DNA of 64,000 nt from Acinetobacter suaedae (lineage in GTDB: Bacteria > Pseudomonadota > Gammaproteobacteria > Pseudomonadales > Moraxellaceae), in contig NZ_CP043909.1 of NCBI RefSeq assembly GCF_008630915.1, forward strand, positions 2,666,001 through 2,730,000. Direction: 5' to 3'. Positions 1 to 7,663 of this stretch are shown one piece after another (the stretch's first letter is position 1; every line of letters begins with the position of its first letter). The notes under the pieces were generated by a model. That model was not told the DNA's origin. It saw nothing but the letters and a program-made list of their open reading frames with translations, and made no database searches. Both the position numbers and the translations under genes were made by a program.

Positions 1-238
1 ATGCAGTTCCTTGAAAATCTAAAGGCAAGTCAAATTGCTGACGTTGCCCTGCAAAATATTCATCTAATTGTTGCTTAACTTTAAGGAGAATGGGATGTTG
101 ATTATTTTCAGTCAACTGAGCTAGACGTACACGCTTATGATCTTCATTGTCCCACATAACAGCAACTAGTGCCTGATCATGTGCAACCAGTTTTAGTGTA
201 CCTACTGGAGATTCCATATAAATATACACCAGTTGCAT
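1..238 (-). CDS. ogt: Methylated-DNA--protein-cysteine methyltransferase, N-terminal part (runs off left edge)
   Basis: The minus-strand frame opens at 238 with MQLVYIYMESPVGTLKLVAH and stays open to the window edge, so only about the first 79 residues are present. The ESPVGTLKLVA beginning and the later stretch ending QFDLPLDFQGTA are typical of Ogt/AdaB-type alkyltransferases, which move alkyl groups from O6-alkylguanine to their own cysteine. The catalytic PCHR motif lies outside the window. The start is supported by AGGAG seven bases upstream. It is encoded just downstream of the guanidinium exporter on the same strand, with a 55-base gap. The family call is fairly secure, but the choice of ogt over an Ada-type paralogue is an inference. 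Confidence 0.8.
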   Translation of the reverse strand, partial: MQLVYIYMESPVGTLKLVAHDQALVAVMWDNEDHKRVRLAQLTENNQHPILLKVKQQLDEYFAGQRQQFDLPLDFQGTA

Positions 239-293
239 CAACCATCTCCTTTAAGCAATTTTACTCATCCCTTTTAAACAAAGAGAAGACTTC

Positions 294-611
294 TTAATTT
301 GAGGAAAGTTTCATCAAAACTAGACCTGAAACAATCAACACGGCTGCAATCATCCGCATTGCCGTCATTGGTTCATTCAGTACCACAATTCCTATCACAA
401 ACGAACCAATTGCACCAATACCCGTCCAAACCGTATAAGCTGTACCTAAGGGTAAAGTTCTCATTGCAGTTGCAAGTAAGCCAAAACTCAAAATCATGAA
501 AACAAGGGTAATCACCGTCGGTGTTAAACGGGTAAATCCCTCTGACAGTTTCATTGAATACGCCCAAATAATTTCAAAAATGCCTGCCAAAATTAAAATT
601 GCCCACGCCAT
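294..611 (-). CDS. gdx: SMR-family guanidinium exporter (Gdx/SugE type)
   Basis: This 105-residue protein has four membrane segments, the standard small multidrug resistance size. It matches the Gdx (formerly SugE) subtype in the first helix (GIFEIIWAYSMK, with the essential glutamate at residue 13), in GFTRLTPTVIT around residues 25-34, and in GTAYTVWTGIGA around 56-67. Family members work as dual-topology dimers that export guanidinium in exchange for protons. Some homologues also give resistance to quaternary ammonium compounds. A guanidine-II riboswitch lies 24 bases upstream, which supports guanidinium as the physiological substrate. GAGAG precedes the ATG. No second SMR gene is adjacent, so a homodimer is expected. 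Confidence 0.93.
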   Translation of the reverse strand: MAWAILILAGIFEIIWAYSMKLSEGFTRLTPTVITLVFMILSFGLLATAMRTLPLGTAYTVWTGIGAIGSFVIGIVVLNEPMTAMRMIAAVLIVSGLVLMKLSSN

Positions 612-634
612 TTTTTTCTCTCATACATAGCAAG

Positions 635-683
635 GGTTGGGTCGTCCCAACATGATTCTTTAACGAGAGGTCGTCCTACTCGG
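635..683 (-). promoter_or_regulatory. Guanidine-II riboswitch (mini-ykkC), two ACGA-loop hairpins
   Basis: On the minus strand two hairpins with ACGA loops lie in tandem. The first has stem CGAG-T-AGG/CCT-CTCG (682-664) and the second has stem GTTGGG/CCCAAC (651-636). Paired stem-loops with an ACGR tetraloop, joined by a short AU-rich linker and placed just before a start codon, are the hallmark of the mini-ykkC class, which binds guanidinium and releases the ribosome binding site. The second hairpin ends 24 bases before the gdx ATG and the linker is 12 bases. The gene served, a Gdx exporter, is a classic target of this class. Confidence 0.92.
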
Positions 684-765
684 TGAATTAGTGTAATTTA
701 AAATACGATGATTATGTGAATTGTTATGTATCTAAAACAGGTGATGTTCAAGAATTTTTACACTC

Positions 766-1308
766 TCAATGCCAAACTACACGATCTACTCGCATTAACT
801 CACACGCGCCACTGCCCGTGTCCTCACGAGACAAGGAACTCCGCCATCGCCAACCATCTGGTGCCTGAATCTCAATTAATGCACCTTTCAGGTAAACCAA
901 ATCATCTTTTTTAATCTGCTTAAGTTGCTTAGCAACCTCTTCAGTTGCAGGTACCAAATGCATATTGGCACTCTGCACAGCGATTTGGCGAAGCGCTATC
1001 GGTGGCTCAGAATCGACTCGCCAGTAATACCAACGATTCCGCTGTGAAACTTCAACCTGCTTATAAATTTCAGGTTTTGCCATATCCCCCCACCCTACAG
1101 CTAAATCAATGGGAGAGAACTCTGACTCACGACCAGCATGATAATCCTTACGAGCAAGTACCCGAAAAGCGCCCTCATAAGTTTCCAATTCTACAATTTG
1201 TACTCCTTGTGCTGTAACTTGAGTTAGATTCGGCACGGGTTTGAGCCAATTGGTCCAAACCAACCACATTAAAGCAATCCCCATTAAGCCATAGATCCAT
1301 CTAGGCAT
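766..1308 (-). CDS. Conserved membrane-anchored protein of unknown function
   Basis: I do not recognise a named family for this 180-residue protein. It has one N-terminal hydrophobic segment (about residues 4-21, IYGLMGIALMWLVW) followed by a soluble region presumably in the periplasm. The C-terminal third (YLKGALIEIQ, GWRWRSSLSREDTGSGACEL) looks like a compact beta-rich domain with Trp and one Cys. The start lies 7 bases beyond the stop of the upstream 167-residue gene, so the two are probably co-transcribed. Confidence 0.7.
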   Translation of the reverse strand: MPRWIYGLMGIALMWLVWTNWLKPVPNLTQVTAQGVQIVELETYEGAFRVLARKDYHAGRESEFSPIDLAVGWGDMAKPEIYKQVEVSQRNRWYYWRVDSEPPIALRQIAVQSANMHLVPATEEVAKQLKQIKKDDLVYLKGALIEIQAPDGWRWRSSLSREDTGSGACELMRVDRVVWH

Positions 1309-1315
1309 AACTCAT

Positions 1316-1819
1316 TTATCCTTTGTTATTTCTGAACAATATATCCATCCATTGTTTGAATCTCACAACAAGAGTACTCAGAATTTTTTTAATTCGAGTT
1401 AAATCATTTTCATCAAGCTTGGATTGATTAGACACATCAGTATCATCAGTTTTTGGTACAACAACCTCCAATGGTTCATAATGCGTAGTTGTCTGCTGTA
1501 GTTCAGCACCTAAACTCAAACGTTGCAATGCGGCTGTGACCACCTCAATCGGATAATGATGATAAAGCGACAAATGTCGCGCTTCATAATCGATGCTGTG
1601 TTCCAATAACAAATCGGAAAATGGAACTAAGGCTGATCTTACCCGTTGTGCCTCAACGGGACTCGACATATCTGGAATATAATAAAAACTAACACTCATG
1701 CAACCATCTGTAGGAATCAATTCCAGTTGGGAACGATTCGAATGCTGGGTATGTTCTTTTTGCAAATTCTTTCGATTTGTTTTTGCTGTTATTTGATCGT
1801 TTTGTTGTTCTAAAGCCAT
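1316..1819 (-). CDS. Unknown protein with a possible degenerate HMA-like fold
   Basis: The protein has 167 residues, no signal peptide and a polar Gln/Lys-rich N-terminus. Residues about 41-105 have the length and spacing of a heavy-metal-associated (ferredoxin-like) domain: a first strand ending IPDM, then SSPVEAQRVRSAL where metallochaperones have CxxC and helix 1, then paired strands, and a second helix ending in LSLGA. The metal-binding cysteines are absent (MSSPVEAQ at 51-58), so metal binding at that site is not expected. A C-terminal amphipathic stretch (LSTLVVRFKQWMDILF) could associate with membranes. Proximity to the copper operon is suggestive only. Confidence 0.6.
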   Translation of the reverse strand: MALEQQNDQITAKTNRKNLQKEHTQHSNRSQLELIPTDGCMSVSFYYIPDMSSPVEAQRVRSALVPFSDLLLEHSIDYEARHLSLYHHYPIEVVTAALQRLSLGAELQQTTTHYEPLEVVVPKTDDTDVSNQSKLDENDLTRIKKILSTLVVRFKQWMDILFRNNKG

Positions 1820-1914
1820 TGATGCACCATAAATGACTCAAAAAAGATACTGTTAGTATAAACCAACAGTATCTCGAAAAAATGACATTTAATCAGATAT
1901 TTTAGATAGAAATA

Positions 1915-2781
1915 TCAAAATTTTAGCGTAAGCCCAACACCATAAAGCCCGCCTCTTTCACTATCAGAAGCCTTTTGCCATTCAGTTTGCTTTACACCTT
2001 GATGATAAGCATAAGCGACATCGATAAAAGGCATCACTTTTTTAGTGATTTCATAACGCAGTTGCACACCAGTTTGAAGCTTTGATAAGCCAGTTTTCCG
2101 AGCATATTTAGACTCATCACTCAGCACGACATCTGCATTTAAATACGGCTGAGCTATTAACTTTTGTGTAAACAATACATCTCGACTCGTTTCCAAATTC
2201 AGTTGCCAGCGCTGATCTGCTCCAGCATAAATATAGGCGTCTGTCTCAAAAAAATATGGTGCTAATCCATGTAAACCGAATACAGCACTCCATTGATCCT
2301 TATCTTGCTGTTGCTCCGGTTCATACTGATATCGAAGACCTGCTTGAACATCCCAAAAATCAGCAATATTTCGACTATATAAGACCTTCGCCTCAGTTTG
2401 GGTTTTCTCTGACTCGGCTTTCTCAACATGTGCTTTGATGAAAATTTTATTCTCGTCAGTTCCCACCCAAGTTTTCAACTCGGTGCTTGTACGCCCTCGC
2501 CCATCATCGTTGAGTATCCATGCATTTTCCAAACTGGTTGCCTGATAAATTTGTCCACCATGTTCTAAACGATGATCATGTTGTCCATGTACAGCGAGCC
2601 GTGATCCAACCTGATGTGGTGAATGATCTTTTAATGGCGTATTTATAGAATCTGATTGCAACAATGTGTGATCATGCTCTTCAAGAGCATAAGTCAATAA
2701 ACTGATTGATGAAAGTACGCCCCCAATAAGAGCCTTTTGAATCAATCGTTTCATCTCAGAAGATCGCTTAATGATGTGCAT
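1915..2781 (-). CDS. copB: Copper resistance protein B, outer-membrane beta-barrel
   Basis: This 288-residue protein has a signal sequence (hydrophobic core about residues 17-32, likely cleavage after LLTYA), a His-rich mature N-terminus (HDHTLL, HSPHQVGSRLAVHGQHDHRLEHGG) and a C-terminal beta-barrel ending in YGVGLTLKF, as in CopB/PcoB. CopB is an outer-membrane partner of CopA in copper detoxification. The chosen start overlaps the copA stop by 14 bases and has AAGGAG six bases upstream. A second Met at residue 11 has a more normal signal-peptide length but a poorer ribosome binding site. Translation is probably coupled to copA. Confidence 0.9.
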   Translation of the reverse strand: MHIIKRSSEMKRLIQKALIGGVLSSISLLTYALEEHDHTLLQSDSINTPLKDHSPHQVGSRLAVHGQHDHRLEHGGQIYQATSLENAWILNDDGRGRTSTELKTWVGTDENKIFIKAHVEKAESEKTQTEAKVLYSRNIADFWDVQAGLRYQYEPEQQQDKDQWSAVFGLHGLAPYFFETDAYIYAGADQRWQLNLETSRDVLFTQKLIAQPYLNADVVLSDESKYARKTGLSKLQTGVQLRYEITKKVMPFIDVAYAYHQGVKQTEWQKASDSERGGLYGVGLTLKF

Positions 2782-4654
2782 GGCTCGCTCCTTGAGAAGG
2801 TTGAATAGATGTTTTTTGTGGCGCTACATTTGAATCATCGACATTTGCGACAATCAATTTACTCATCATGCCCGCTGACATATGAAATAGTAAATGACAA
2901 TGAATCGCCCACTCCCCCAATTCATCTGCAGTCAACATTGCTGTGACGGTTTGCCCAGGTTGAACAACGATGGTATGTTTGTTAGGCATATTCGCCGCTG
3001 TTTGCCCATTTTCCAGTTGCATAAACATGCCATGTAAATGCATAGGGTGAGCCATCATGCTTTCATTCACAAACTTCAAACGAATACGCTCACCATATTT
3101 CACTTTCAATGGTTCAAAGTCTTTATCGCTAAATTTCTTACCATCAATTGTCCAAATATACCGTTCCATCGTACCGCCAAGACGAATAACTAACTCTCTT
3201 TCTGCTGGACGCGTGTCTGGTTGAGGCGTTAAAGATTTTAGATCAGCATACTGTAGAGCTTTGTGCCCGATTGGCGTTGCTGCATTCGCCCAGCCATCCA
3301 CTGTTTTAGATTTTGCGTTTTGCTCAGCAATAGATGATTGACTTGATTGATGTGCACTATGGTCCATTTGGCCATGCTTGCTGTGATCCATCTGTTGATG
3401 TGCACTATGGTCCATTTGACCATGCTTGCTGTGATCCATCTGTTGATGTGCACTATGGTCCATTTGACCATGCATACTGTGGTCCATCTGCTGATGTGCG
3501 CTATGATCCATTTGATCATGCATACTGTGGTCCACCTGCTGATGTGCGCTATGATCCATTTGATCATGTGATCCATGTCCCATATCTTCCATGGTCAATA
3601 AAGCACGTGGACGAGATGTGGGTATATGAATCTTGTGCTGTGATTGAGAATGCATTTCGTTGTGTAAAGATGCGATTGCAAAACCAGATCGATCGATCGA
3701 CTCAGCTTCAATTTGATAATGTGCTTGTTGTGGCTCAACAATTACGTCATAAGTCTCCGCAGCGCCAATACGAAACTCATCTACAGGTACAGGTTGCACA
3801 GGCTGACCATCCGCACTAACGACCGTCATTTTTAATTTTGGAATCCGAACATCAAAAAATGACATTGCTGATGCATTAATAAAACGCAAACGAACTTTTT
3901 CACCTGTATTAAATGCACCAGTCCAATTCTGTTGCGGCGTTTTACCATTGACCAAGAAGGTATAACCAGTGACGTCCGATAAATCTGTTTTAAGCATCCG
4001 CATCTGATTCCACATCGAACGGTCTTGCCATGTCGCTTTTAAGCCTTGTTGCTTGATCTGTTTCCAAACATCTCCAACTGTTTCACGTTGATTTTGATAA
4101 TACTCAGCAGACTTTTTAAGATTTGCCATGATCTGATCACTTCCTGTTTCATGGAAGTCCGAAAGCATCACCACATAATCACGCTCTGCGTTCTCATGAG
4201 CTGCAACAGGTTTTTTACCTTTAGGATAAATAACCAATGCACCATACAAACCATCTTGTTCTTGTCCTTTGCTATGGGCGTGATACCAATAAGTGCCGTT
4301 CTGACGAACCTTAAAACGATACTCAAAACTTCCATTGGGTTTTATCCCTTGAAAGCCATTAAAACCTGGTACACCATCCATCAAACCAGGTAGAAGTAAG
4401 CCATGCCAATGCAAAGACGTATCTTGATTTTTTAATTGATTGTGTACATGAATAACCGCTTCATCCCCTTCTTCAAACTCTAAAAGAGGCGCCACAAATT
4501 TACCATTTACCGTAATTCGCTTAACTGGCTTTCCTGTGATATTGACTATCTCTTGATTGATATTCAGATGATATTCTTTAATTGCAGCCCAGCTATAAGG
4601 TGCAAATAATAAGCTGATGCTTGCGATAACACTCGCATAAATTTTGGTAGACAT
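2768..4654 (-). CDS. copA: Copper-resistance multicopper oxidase CopA with His/Met repeat insert
   Basis: This periplasmic multicopper oxidase of 628 residues probably oxidises Cu(I) to the less harmful Cu(II). All copper-ligand motifs are present: LHWHG (81-85), YWYHAH (122-127), HPMHLHG (from 536) and HCHLLFHMSAGM (from 585). The signal peptide (residues 1-23, ending SWA) has no twin arginine, although CopA proteins are usually Tat exported, so Sec export or an atypical signal is implied. Between cupredoxin domains, about residues 363-437, lies a tandem array of 16-residue units rich in His, Met and Asp. AGGAAAA precedes the ATG. The gene follows the CopL-like gene and overlaps copB, forming a copper operon. 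Confidence 0.95.
   Translation of the reverse strand: MSTKIYASVIASISLLFAPYSWAAIKEYHLNINQEIVNITGKPVKRITVNGKFVAPLLEFEEGDEAVIHVHNQLKNQDTSLHWHGLLLPGLMDGVPGFNGFQGIKPNGSFEYRFKVRQNGTYWYHAHSKGQEQDGLYGALVIYPKGKKPVAAHENAERDYVVMLSDFHETGSDQIMANLKKSAEYYQNQRETVGDVWKQIKQQGLKATWQDRSMWNQMRMLKTDLSDVTGYTFLVNGKTPQQNWTGAFNTGEKVRLRFINASAMSFFDVRIPKLKMTVVSADGQPVQPVPVDEFRIGAAETYDVIVEPQQAHYQIEAESIDRSGFAIASLHNEMHSQSQHKIHIPTSRPRALLTMEDMGHGSHDQMDHSAHQQVDHSMHDQMDHSAHQQMDHSMHGQMDHSAHQQMDHSKHGQMDHSAHQQMDHSKHGQMDHSAHQSSQSSIAEQNAKSKTVDGWANAATPIGHKALQYADLKSLTPQPDTRPAERELVIRLGGTMERYIWTIDGKKFSDKDFEPLKVKYGERIRLKFVNESMMAHPMHLHGMFMQLENGQTAANMPNKHTIVVQPGQTVTAMLTADELGEWAIHCHLLFHMSAGMMSKLIVANVDDSNVAPQKTSIQPSQGASHAHH
3345..3572 (-). 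repeat. 48-bp tandem repeat inside copA (His/Met-rich units)
   Basis: The protein carries about 4.6 copies of a 16-residue unit of the form H-x-QMDHSAHQQ-x-DHS-x. Variation is mainly at unit positions 2 (D or G), 12 (V or M) and 16 (M or K). At DNA level the units are 48 bp and nearly identical, especially the two copies nearest 3350-3450. His, Met and Asp at regular spacing suggest a copper-sequestering loop. The repeated DNA also opens several antisense reading frames, which I treat as artefacts. Confidence 0.95.
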
Positions 4655-4717
4655 GATCTTTTCCTAATCTGTTAAAAAACAATCCCTCTTCCTGAAAGAG
4701 GGGTAAAATTCAACAGA

Positions 4718-5134
4718 TCAGGCTTTCGGTGGGCGTAGAATTTCCTGCCAGTAGCCCGCAAGATGGCGAGCTTGATAGTCTGTTTTCTTATCTATACTTA
4801 ACTCAACAGACACCAGTATCGACAGATCAAGAAGTTGTTGATCTAATGCAAAATTAACAGATTGACAATGAGAAGGATGATTACAGTCCTGACAGTGCTG
4901 TTCACTCTGCATTTTCCCATCATGGCATTTGAGTAGATTACTCATATCACTCTGCTGTAAATGATGATATTGATCTATCATTTCCAGATCATGACAAGGC
5001 ATAGTTTGAACTGTTGATGAATTATGATCAGAATGAAATACTTCGGCCGCAGCAACAGCCACACTACTTCCCCCAATGAAAAATATCATCAGGAATACAA
5101 ACCATACTTGTTTGCATTTTCTCAGTAGCTGCAC
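4718..5134 (-). CDS. CopL-like Cys/His-rich exported protein at the head of the copper operon
   Basis: This 138-residue protein has a hydrophobic N-terminal signal or anchor (WFVFLMIFFIGGSSVAVAA). A Cys/His cluster follows: MPCHDLEM, then CHDGKMQSEQHCQDCNHPSHC, about residues 69-89. It ends RPPKA; a final RPPRA-like tail is common in small CopL/DUF2946-type proteins found before copA. Such proteins are induced by copper, are thought to bind it and can be needed for operon expression. The start codon is GTG, with AAAGGA eight bases upstream. The gap to copA is 63 bases, so it probably opens the operon. The family link is by pattern, and I cannot prove homology. Confidence 0.7.
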   Translation of the reverse strand: MQLLRKCKQVWFVFLMIFFIGGSSVAVAAAEVFHSDHNSSTVQTMPCHDLEMIDQYHHLQQSDMSNLLKCHDGKMQSEQHCQDCNHPSHCQSVNFALDQQLLDLSILVSVELSIDKKTDYQARHLAGYWQEILRPPKA

Positions 5135-5333
5135 TAAATCATCCTTTTAAAGCAAATTAATTTCTTACAGATAGACTTAGCATAAGTTCTTTCTGACTTA
5201 TGCACAATCCTCTTTATGTTTTGATTCTGCAATATCGAATAGATTTATTTATATTAATGCTGATTTATTCAACAACATTACTCAAATAAAAAAATGAGTA
5301 AAAACAGAGCAAAATAAACAATTTAGCGCACAA

Positions 5334-5359
5334 AAAAAGGACAAAAAATTGTCCTTTTT
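5334..5359. terminator. Rho-independent-type hairpin, usable on both strands
   Basis: AAAAAGGACAA and TTGTCCTTTTT form an 11-base perfect inverted repeat around a 4-base A loop. The run of T after the stem on either strand fits a bidirectional terminator. It lies in the copper/rpe intergenic region, so on the minus strand it would stop read-through from rpe into the copper operon. Confidence 0.65.
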
Positions 5360-5407
5360 GCTGTATATATAAACAACTGAAATCATTTTGTTTATTTTAA
5401 CAACACT

Positions 5408-5464
5408 TTATCCACCTGGTTATCAACACGGTTATCCACCGAGTTATAAACAAAGTTATCCACA
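5408..5464 (+). promoter_or_regulatory. Array of five DnaA-box-like 9-mers with exact 12-bp period
   Basis: Five same-strand 9-mers start at 5408, 5420, 5432, 5444 and 5456: TTATCCACC, TTATCAACA, TTATCCACC, TTATAAACA and TTATCCACA. The last is the perfect high-affinity DnaA box and the others differ by one or two bases. The gaps are always three bases. Flanking DNA is AT-rich on the copper-operon side. No dnaA, dnaN, rpmH or other origin-linked gene is nearby. Possible roles are a DnaA-titrating or DnaA-reactivating site (datA- or DARS-like) or a DnaA-regulated promoter. Binding itself is inferred from sequence. Confidence 0.6.
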
Positions 5465-5585
5465 TGGGCAGCATTAAGAAAAGCAAAGCTTTTTAGCTTG
5501 CACTACGCAAGAGCTACGCTCGAGAACAAATACAAGAAAAATAACGCTCAGCCCTAAGGAGAGATTAAAGCTCCGTAGGAAGACA

Positions 5586-5622
5586 AAAACTATGTCGCGT
5601 AGCGTTCAATGCTACGCATAGC
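5586..5622 (-). terminator. Terminator of rpe
   Basis: On the minus strand, downstream of the rpe stop, CTATGCGTAGC and GCTACGCGACATAG form a long interrupted stem around the loop ATTGAAC, followed by TTTTTG. The position and the T run fit a rho-independent terminator. Confidence 0.7.
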
Positions 5623-5642
5623 CCGACAATAGTATGAAAATA

Positions 5643-6329
5643 CTAAACTTCTGTCGCACCAACTTTAGCTAACTCTGCACGCATTTGGTCAATCACCGTT
5701 TTATAGTCTGGTTGACCAAAAATTGCTGAGCCCGCAACAAACATATCAGCACCAGCTTCTGCCACTTCGCGAATATTTGCAGGACCAACGCCACCATCGA
5801 CTTCTAAACGAATATCACGACCACTCGCATCAATAATTTTACGAGCTTGACGCAGTTTATCTAAAGTCTTTGGAATGAATTTTTGCCCACCAAAACCTGG
5901 GTTTACACTCATTAACAAGATTTGATCGACTTTATCTAAAACATAATCAAGATAATGCAATGGTGTTGCTGGATTAAATACCAATCCCGCTTTTGCTCCA
6001 CCAGATTTGATCAATTGCAAAGAACGATCAATATGCTCAGTAGCCTCTGGATGGAAAGTAATAATATCTGCACCTGCTTCTAAAAAATCACCAATCATTC
6101 GATCAACAGGTGACACCATAAGATGAACATCAATCGGTGCTTTGATTCCATAATTCTTTAGTGCCTTACAAATATGTGCACCAAAAGTCAGGTTTGGCAC
6201 ATAATGATTGTCCATTACATCAAAATGTACAACGTCTGCACCTGCAGCTAGCACTTTTTCTACATCTTCTCCTAAACGTGCGAAATCAGCAGATAAAATC
6301 GAAGGTGCAATTAAATAAGGCTTGGACAT
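5643..6329 (-). CDS. rpe: Ribulose-phosphate 3-epimerase
   Basis: This cytoplasmic TIM-barrel enzyme of 228 residues interconverts ribulose 5-phosphate and xylulose 5-phosphate in the pentose phosphate pathway. Diagnostic motifs are [15 protein letters not shown] at the N-terminus, [19 protein letters not shown] (metal-binding His and Asp), DVHLMV, and [13 protein letters not shown] followed by LEVDGGV near the phosphate site. The length is normal. It appears monocistronic, with its own terminator and a divergent DUF2218 gene upstream. Confidence 0.97.
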   Translation of the reverse strand: MSKPYLIAPSILSADFARLGEDVEKVLAAGADVVHFDVMDNHYVPNLTFGAHICKALKNYGIKAPIDVHLMVSPVDRMIGDFLEAGADIITFHPEATEHIDRSLQLIKSGGAKAGLVFNPATPLHYLDYVLDKVDQILLMSVNPGFGGQKFIPKTLDKLRQARKIIDASGRDIRLEVDGGVGPANIREVAEAGADMFVAGSAIFGQPDYKTVIDQMRAELAKVGATEV

Positions 6330-6511
6330 GGGTGACCTGGCAAACTCTGAAAAAATGATTGATCAAGTATAACAAATTCAACACAGTGAAGTCTGTTATA
6401 AAGTGATCAAGATAGCATTGCAAAGATGCAACATCCCGTTGCAGGAATACTATTTCTAAAGCGAAATCGATTTGTTATTTTTATTTGCCTATCATCAAAA
6501 GATTTTAGATC

Positions 6512-6787
6512 ATGAATAGTTCAACACAATTGACAACAAACGAAGGTAAACGTATCAGCAAACGTTTAGTAAATCATTGGAAACATAAATTTGAGGTGTC
6601 TGAAACCGAAGCATATTCGAAAATATTTATGCCCACTGCAACAGTGACATTAACACCTCAAGAACAACATTTAGATGTGCTGATTGAGAATCAACAAGAT
6701 GATGTTACACATTTAGAGCAAGTGGTGATTGACCATTTAAACCGCATGGCTCAACAAGAATTTATTGTTGAATGGAAACATAACTAA
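6512..6787 (+). CDS. DUF2218 family protein
   Basis: This 91-residue soluble protein without a signal peptide fits DUF2218 in size and pattern: an N-terminal helix ending KRLVNHWKHKFEV, a central strand region (ATVTLTPQEQHLDVLIE) and a C-terminal helix with HLEQVVIDHLNRMAQQE followed by the strand FIVEW. The function of the family is not established. Homologues often lie near iron or siderophore genes, but nothing of that kind is here. It is transcribed alone, divergent from rpe and convergent with fghA. Confidence 0.75.
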   Translation: MNSSTQLTTNEGKRISKRLVNHWKHKFEVSETEAYSKIFMPTATVTLTPQEQHLDVLIENQQDDVTHLEQVVIDHLNRMAQQEFIVEWKHN

Positions 6788-6812
6788 AAAAGAACGCCCA
6801 AAACGTTCCTTC
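6788..6812 (-). terminator. Probable fghA terminator
   Basis: Downstream of fghA on the minus strand, GAACG and CGTTC pair across a 7-base loop and are followed by a run of six T. The stem is short, so the call is tentative. Confidence 0.45.
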
Positions 6813-6817
6813 TAACC

Positions 6818-7663
6818 CTAGGCTTTTTCTAGCTGTATTGCATGAAACTGCAAATGGTCATCAATAAAACTTTGAATAAAGTAATAACCGTGATCATAAC
6901 CTTGGTGTAACCGTAAAGTCAGCGGTTGCCCTACATCCAAACATGTTTGTTTAAATTTTTCAGGGTTGAGTTGAGCATAAAACTGATCATCTTTACCCTG
7001 ATCAATTAATATTTCATCAAACAATTTCCCTTTTTGCTGTACTAATGCCGTCGCATCATGCGCCAACCAAGAGTTTCGATCATCACCTAAATATTGACTA
7101 AAAGCCTTTTCTCCCCAAGCACATACGCTTGGAGCACAAATCGGTGCAAAAGCAGACACGGATTTAAATTGTTCAGGATACTTAAATGCTAAAGTCAATG
7201 CGCCATGGCCACCCATTGAATGCCCGAAAATTCCCACTTGATTTTCAATAATTGGGAACTTTTGCAATACCTGCGCATATAACTCATCTACCAAATAAGA
7301 CTCCATTTGGTAATGTTCCGCCCAAGGTTGTTGTGTTGCATTGATATAAAAGCCAGCCCCCTGGCCAATATCCCAATGATCACCTTGTGCAACTTGATCA
7401 CCTCTAGGAGAAGTATCGGGCATGATCAAAATCAGATTTAAGCGAGCAGCCATACGTTGTGCATGTGCTTTAATGGCAAAAGTTTCTTCAGTGCAGGTCA
7501 AACCCGCAAGATAAAATAATGCTGAACATGGTTTTCCATCCAACGCTGCTGGCGGTAGGTAAACCCCAACTTTTGTCAAACCTTTAAGGTATTGGGACTC
7601 AAACTGATAAATTTGTTGTTCACCGTCAAAACAACGATTTTTTTGCAGTAGTTGCATGTTCAT
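6818..7663 (-). CDS. fghA: S-formylglutathione hydrolase
   Basis: This 281-residue esterase-D-type alpha/beta hydrolase cleaves S-formylglutathione to formate and glutathione, the last step of glutathione-dependent formaldehyde detoxification. Visible features are YLAGLTCTEETF (conserved Cys at about 57), MPDTSPRG, the nucleophile motif GHSMGGHGAL with Ser at about 149, and the late catalytic region HQGYDHGYYFI. The start overlaps the end of the upstream C13 peptidase gene by 38 bases, which suggests coupling. The partner dehydrogenase (adhC/frmA) is not next to it. ACAGGATA precedes the ATG. A second ATG two codons in is possible. Confidence 0.95.
   Translation of the reverse strand: MNMQLLQKNRCFDGEQQIYQFESQYLKGLTKVGVYLPPAALDGKPCSALFYLAGLTCTEETFAIKAHAQRMAARLNLILIMPDTSPRGDQVAQGDHWDIGQGAGFYINATQQPWAEHYQMESYLVDELYAQVLQKFPIIENQVGIFGHSMGGHGALTLAFKYPEQFKSVSAFAPICAPSVCAWGEKAFSQYLGDDRNSWLAHDATALVQQKGKLFDEILIDQGKDDQFYAQLNPEKFKQTCLDVGQPLTLRLHQGYDHGYYFIQSFIDDHLQFHAIQLEKA

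Larger units (their letters stand above)
5135..5642. other. 508-base gene-free region between the copper operon and rpe
   Basis: No credible coding frame is present. The part near 5135-5330 is very AT-rich and must hold the promoter for the copper operon, but I see no clear copper-regulator palindrome. It then contains a short hairpin with flanking A and T tracts (5334-5359), the 12-bp-spaced DnaA-box-like array (5408-5464), a cluster of short GCGTAG hairpins (about 5480-5530) and the rpe terminator (5586-5622). Confidence 0.8.

Noticed and set aside
3334..3819. Plus-strand open frames across the copA repeats
   Set aside because: They arise from the antisense of the His/Met repeats, have repetitive compositions with no independent ribosome binding site, and copA itself is complete.
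5220..5470. Replication origin (AT-rich DNA plus DnaA boxes)
   Set aside because: No dnaA, dnaN, gyrB, rpmH or parAB genes are nearby and flanking genes are metabolic, so a chromosomal origin is unlikely. I keep it as a DnaA-binding array only.
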